Shown piece by piece: positions 34,927 through 37,083 of a stretch of DNA of 37,083 nucleotides. How positions within the stretch are numbered: position 1 is the first letter of the stretch; every line of letters begins with the position of its first letter. This DNA is from Thiomargarita sp. (GTDB lineage: Bacteria; Pseudomonadota; Gammaproteobacteria; Beggiatoales; Beggiatoaceae). The DNA lies in NCBI GenBank assembly GCA_020720115.1, contig DYPD01000032.1, positions 1-37,083 of the forward strand. Reading direction: 5' to 3'. The notes under the pieces were generated by a model. It saw only the letters and a program-made list of their open reading frames with translations, did not search any database and was not told where the DNA came from. The position numbers were made by a program, and so were the translations under genes.

Positions 34927-35229
34927 TATAGTCTGATTACTGGATTTTTATACTAAAAATATATCAAATCATATACTTAGGACTTTCGCTGTCAACTTCC
35001 TAACCTATTGATGTACAAAAGAGGGTAGTGGTGCAATAAGAATGTTTTTGTCACGATAGAACGCGGCTTCCAAGCATAAATATCATCCTGTATGCACCAC
35101 TACCCAAAAGAGTATGTTTTTGCGCTGCACAATAGTGTTTCTTTGTAAATCAATAAGTTAAATTCTAGACTGCGAAAGTCCTAATACTTAATATCTATGA
35201 AAACATAATTATTGAGTAATCCTACTATA
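34927..35229 (-). mobile_element. MITE copy 4, diverged and split by a second element
   Basis: The outer ends TATAGTCTGATTACT (34927-34941) and AGTAATCCTACTATA (35215-35229) are the MITE inverted repeats. Removing 34978-35183 and one ATACT copy leaves a 92-bp element aligned along its length to the 93-bp copies, but more diverged, so it is the oldest copy in the window. It lies in the same orientation as the copy at 36296-36388. Confidence 0.88.
34978..35183. mobile_element. 206-bp palindromic element nested in MITE copy 4
   Basis: Terminal inverted repeats TAGGACTTTCGCTGTC (left) and GACTGCGAAAGTCCTA (right) match at 15 of 16 positions. The flanks are the direct repeat ATACT (34973-34977 and 35184-35188), a 5-bp target duplication that occurs once at the same place in the intact MITE. 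There is an internal perfect 13-bp inverted repeat GGGTAGTGGTGCA (35023-35035) and TGCACCACTACCC (35093-35105). It contains no credible ORF, so it is non-autonomous. No transposase with these ends is present here, and I cannot assign the IS family. Confidence 0.88.
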
Positions 35230-35476
35230 AAAACATCTGTAATTCATAAAATCCCAAAATGAGGCTTTAAGATATGAGTAAACATATCAATCGCCTAACA
35301 ACTATAGTCCCGATAAATGATAACCAGACCTAGCTTAAATTCTAGGTGTCAGCATATCGTAAAAATATCCGATGACATGTCCGTATAACATTTACGGGGA
35401 CGATAACAACACCTGACCCAGATACATCTGGGCATTTCAATTTATCTGCACAGCATACGCAAAAAGGTACATCAAA
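35230..35476 (+). other. Leader region of the vWA pseudogene
   Basis: About 250 bp between MITE copy 4 and the vWA gene. A 19-codon frame starts at 35274 (MSKHINRLTTIVPINDNQT) after GAGG about 8-10 nt upstream, but has no further support. The rest presumably carried the vWA gene's promoter. Confidence 0.35.
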
Positions 35477-37030
35477 ATGTTGAGTTTAACCAGATTATAC
35501 CTCTACATACTATTTGCTCTGTTTTTTGCCCCGTCATAGTTGAGCGCCCAAACCAGCGAGTCACAGGCGGTTGTATTTGTTTTAGATAGATCAGGTTCTA
35601 CATTGCAGAGTGACCCAAACGGGCTACAGGGGGTTGCGGCTAGTCTGATGCTGGACGCATTAGAATTAGTCGCAACGGATTTGGAGGTAGGACTGATTTA
35701 CTTTGAAACCGGAGTGTCCACTGAAAATGGTGGCACTTTGATGAGTAAAGAAGCAGCACGGGAAAAATTGAAAAAACTGCCACCTGCCAACGGTCTCACA
35801 AATATGGAACCCGCCCTAGAGCAAGCACTGACACTTGTCAGTCAAGCGCAATCCGTGCAGAAAAAGATTGTGTTGATTACTGGCGGTATCCCACAAACTC
35901 AACAAAATCGGGCTGATAGCCAACAAATCACCTCAATTCCTCAAGGATTTACTCAGAAAGCTAAGGCAGCCGGCATTAAGGTGTTTGTGCTCGGGTTTTC
36001 AGGCAACACCGATGAGGCTTTTTTAAGGCAGGTGGCGACCGAAGAAAAATATGCGCTTACTGCTGCCAATACCATGGAATTGCTGAAAAGTGCAAAGAAA
36101 TTATTTTTTAACTCGGATAATTTGATTGAAATTAAATCGGCGGAAATCCTGTCAAATCAGGATACGTTTGAATTTGAAATGCCAGACGGCCTAGATCGGG
36201 CAAGGGTTACAGTTTTATTTGAGAACCAGCAGCGCTATGTAGACGGCGATATTGAAGTTAGTATCCAAAGGCAAAATGCTACGGATTGCGAATTTTATAG
36301 TCGGATTACTGAATCTTTAAAATAAAAGACATATAAAATCATATGCTTAATAATTATAAAAATATAATTATTGAGTAATCCTGCTATACTATGGGGATAA
36401 CAAAGACCCAAACTTTGCCGGAAATCCGATTGTCGGTTGCAGCAGTTTTATTGAGTCACCGAGCAAAGGCGCTTACAACATAAAAATCACGGTAAATAAC
36501 ACTGGACCCGAACATGGGGGAGCAATTGTATTTATTGAAGGCCGTTCTAACTTAAAAACAAAAATAGAGTTTCTTCCAGCCAAAAAAGATTTTTATGAGT
36601 TTGAAGAAGAGGTAACTATACAAGCAACGGTACATGACCCCGCGAATAAATCTATACCGGCAAGGTTCAGCGGTAAAATAATTGCAACTGACGGATCATC
36701 CGCTACAGTTTCTTTTGGCGCTGACGGTAAAGGCTCTTTTAAACCACTAGCAATAGCTGGTAAGCAAAAAATTGAAATAAACGCGAACGTAGATACACTT
36801 CCATTCTTACCATCGTTACAGATTGAGGATATTTATCAAGTGCAGCCAGCGGTACCGTGCGAACTAAAGCTAGGAAAAAATTCACAAGCACTAAAATTTA
36901 CCCTTTCACCGGAATCATCTGATGCTAAAAAGGAAAATACCTTTAAGCTGTTGTTGACAGCACAAGATACAGGCGAACCTTGCAAAAAAACTCAGGGGAA
37001 CTATGGGTAGACTGGAATAAATCTCCGACT
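35477..37030 (+). pseudogene. Broken gene for a secreted von Willebrand factor A-domain protein
   Basis: The original gene starts at ATG 35477 with AAGG 9 nt upstream. Its signal peptide MLSLTRLYLYILFALFFAPS is followed by an in-frame TAG (codon 21, 35537-35539), then LSAQTSESQAVVFVLDRSGS with the MIDAS DxSxS motif. Later MIDAS elements are NGLTNMEPALEQAL and ITGGIPQ, with Gly where Asp is usual. At codon 274 (36296) a MITE interrupts it. Deleting 36298-36388 restores frame as ...CEF-YYGDNKDPNFAGNP..., continuing about 200 codons of beta-rich sequence. A stop at 37008 comes just after a run of seven A (36984-36990); one more A would give KKNSGELWVDWNKSPTY up to the next MITE at 37031. Three or four lesions make loss of function nearly certain. 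Confidence 0.9.
36296..36388 (-). mobile_element. 93-bp MITE, copy 2, inserted in the vWA gene
   Basis: Reverse complement of copy 1 with two mismatches. It begins TATAGTCGGATTACT and ends AGTAATCCTGCTATA. The insertion duplicated TA: the host codon TAC (Tyr) is split into TA at 36296-36297 and C at 36389. The high identity to copy 1 indicates recent movement. Confidence 0.95.
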
Positions 37031-37083
37031 TATAGTAGGATTACTCAATAATTATATTTTTATAATTATTAAGCATATGATTT
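37031..37083 (+). mobile_element. MITE, copy 3, cut by the window end
   Basis: The first 53 bp of the element (TATAGTAGGATTACTCAATA and onward) are identical to copy 1, in the same orientation. It follows CCGACT of the vWA reading frame at a TA. The other end and the rest of the gene lie beyond the window. Confidence 0.92.

Noticed and set aside
34927-35229. CRISPR-like or phage attachment repeats
   Set aside because: The repeats are terminal inverted repeats of transposable elements with target duplications, not regularly spaced direct repeats.
35537-35539. TAG as a recoding (readthrough or pyrrolysine) codon
   Set aside because: The rest of the gene carries MITE insertions and a frame slip, so simple pseudogene decay is sufficient.

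Overview
The window reads as a chromosomal segment of a gammaproteobacterium. The gene linkages zapB-like/zapA/6S RNA/fau, a FimX-type c-di-GMP receptor protein, mlaA, and an FtsH start reading [10 protein letters not shown] are typical of that class. The mix of a FimX-like protein, an ABC_sub_bind periplasmic protein, IS630-type mobile DNA and moderate GC suggests a Thiotrichales/Beggiatoaceae-like sulfur bacterium. That assignment is inference; no rRNA gene is present.

Layout. 1-6.5 kb (minus strand): mfd, a membrane-anchored beta-helix protein and glyQ. 6.5-7.05 kb: a 93-bp MITE abutting an internally deleted IS630-type insertion sequence, wedged into the leader of a LamG-type secreted protein gene (plus). 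8.3-10 kb (minus): a solo PstS-like phosphate-binding protein behind a well-formed Pho box, and a small membrane protein. 10.2-14.3 kb: a LysM protein, a KamA-family radical SAM enzyme (minus) and the bifunctional NAD(P)HX repair enzyme. 14.3-17.4 kb: a DUF2384 protein, mlaA, zapB-like, zapA, 6S RNA, fau and a small Cys protein. 17.5-21.7 kb (minus): rfbB, ispH and ftsH. 22.3-25.6 kb (plus): two candidate small ORFs, a membrane hybrid-free sensor histidine kinase and gph. 25.7-31.4 kb (minus): an apparent run of ABC_sub_bind protein, AAC(3)-like acetyltransferase, FimX-like protein, lipoprotein and DUF1318 lipoprotein. 31.6-34.9 kb: a small protein, a Cys-rich lipoprotein, a ZorA/MotA-like coiled-coil membrane protein divergent from a DUF7931 protein with overlapping start codons, and yaiI.

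34.9-37.08 kb is a mobile-element graveyard. A diverged MITE has been split by a different 206-bp element with a 5-bp target duplication. Next comes a secreted von Willebrand A protein gene broken by an amber codon in its signal peptide, two MITE insertions and a probable one-base loss in an A run. Removing one MITE with one TA copy restores the reading frame exactly, which fixes the element borders and the TA target duplication.

The MITE family occurs four times here (one cut by the window end). It shares its terminal inverted repeat with the decayed IS630 element, so that IS type is the likely source of the mobilising transposase. I found no tRNA, rRNA or CRISPR. The most unusual material is the MITE/IS630 system and the nested palindromic element. 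Weaker leads are the solo ZorA-like protein, small ORFs coupled to the histidine kinase, and the solo PhoB-controlled PstS.
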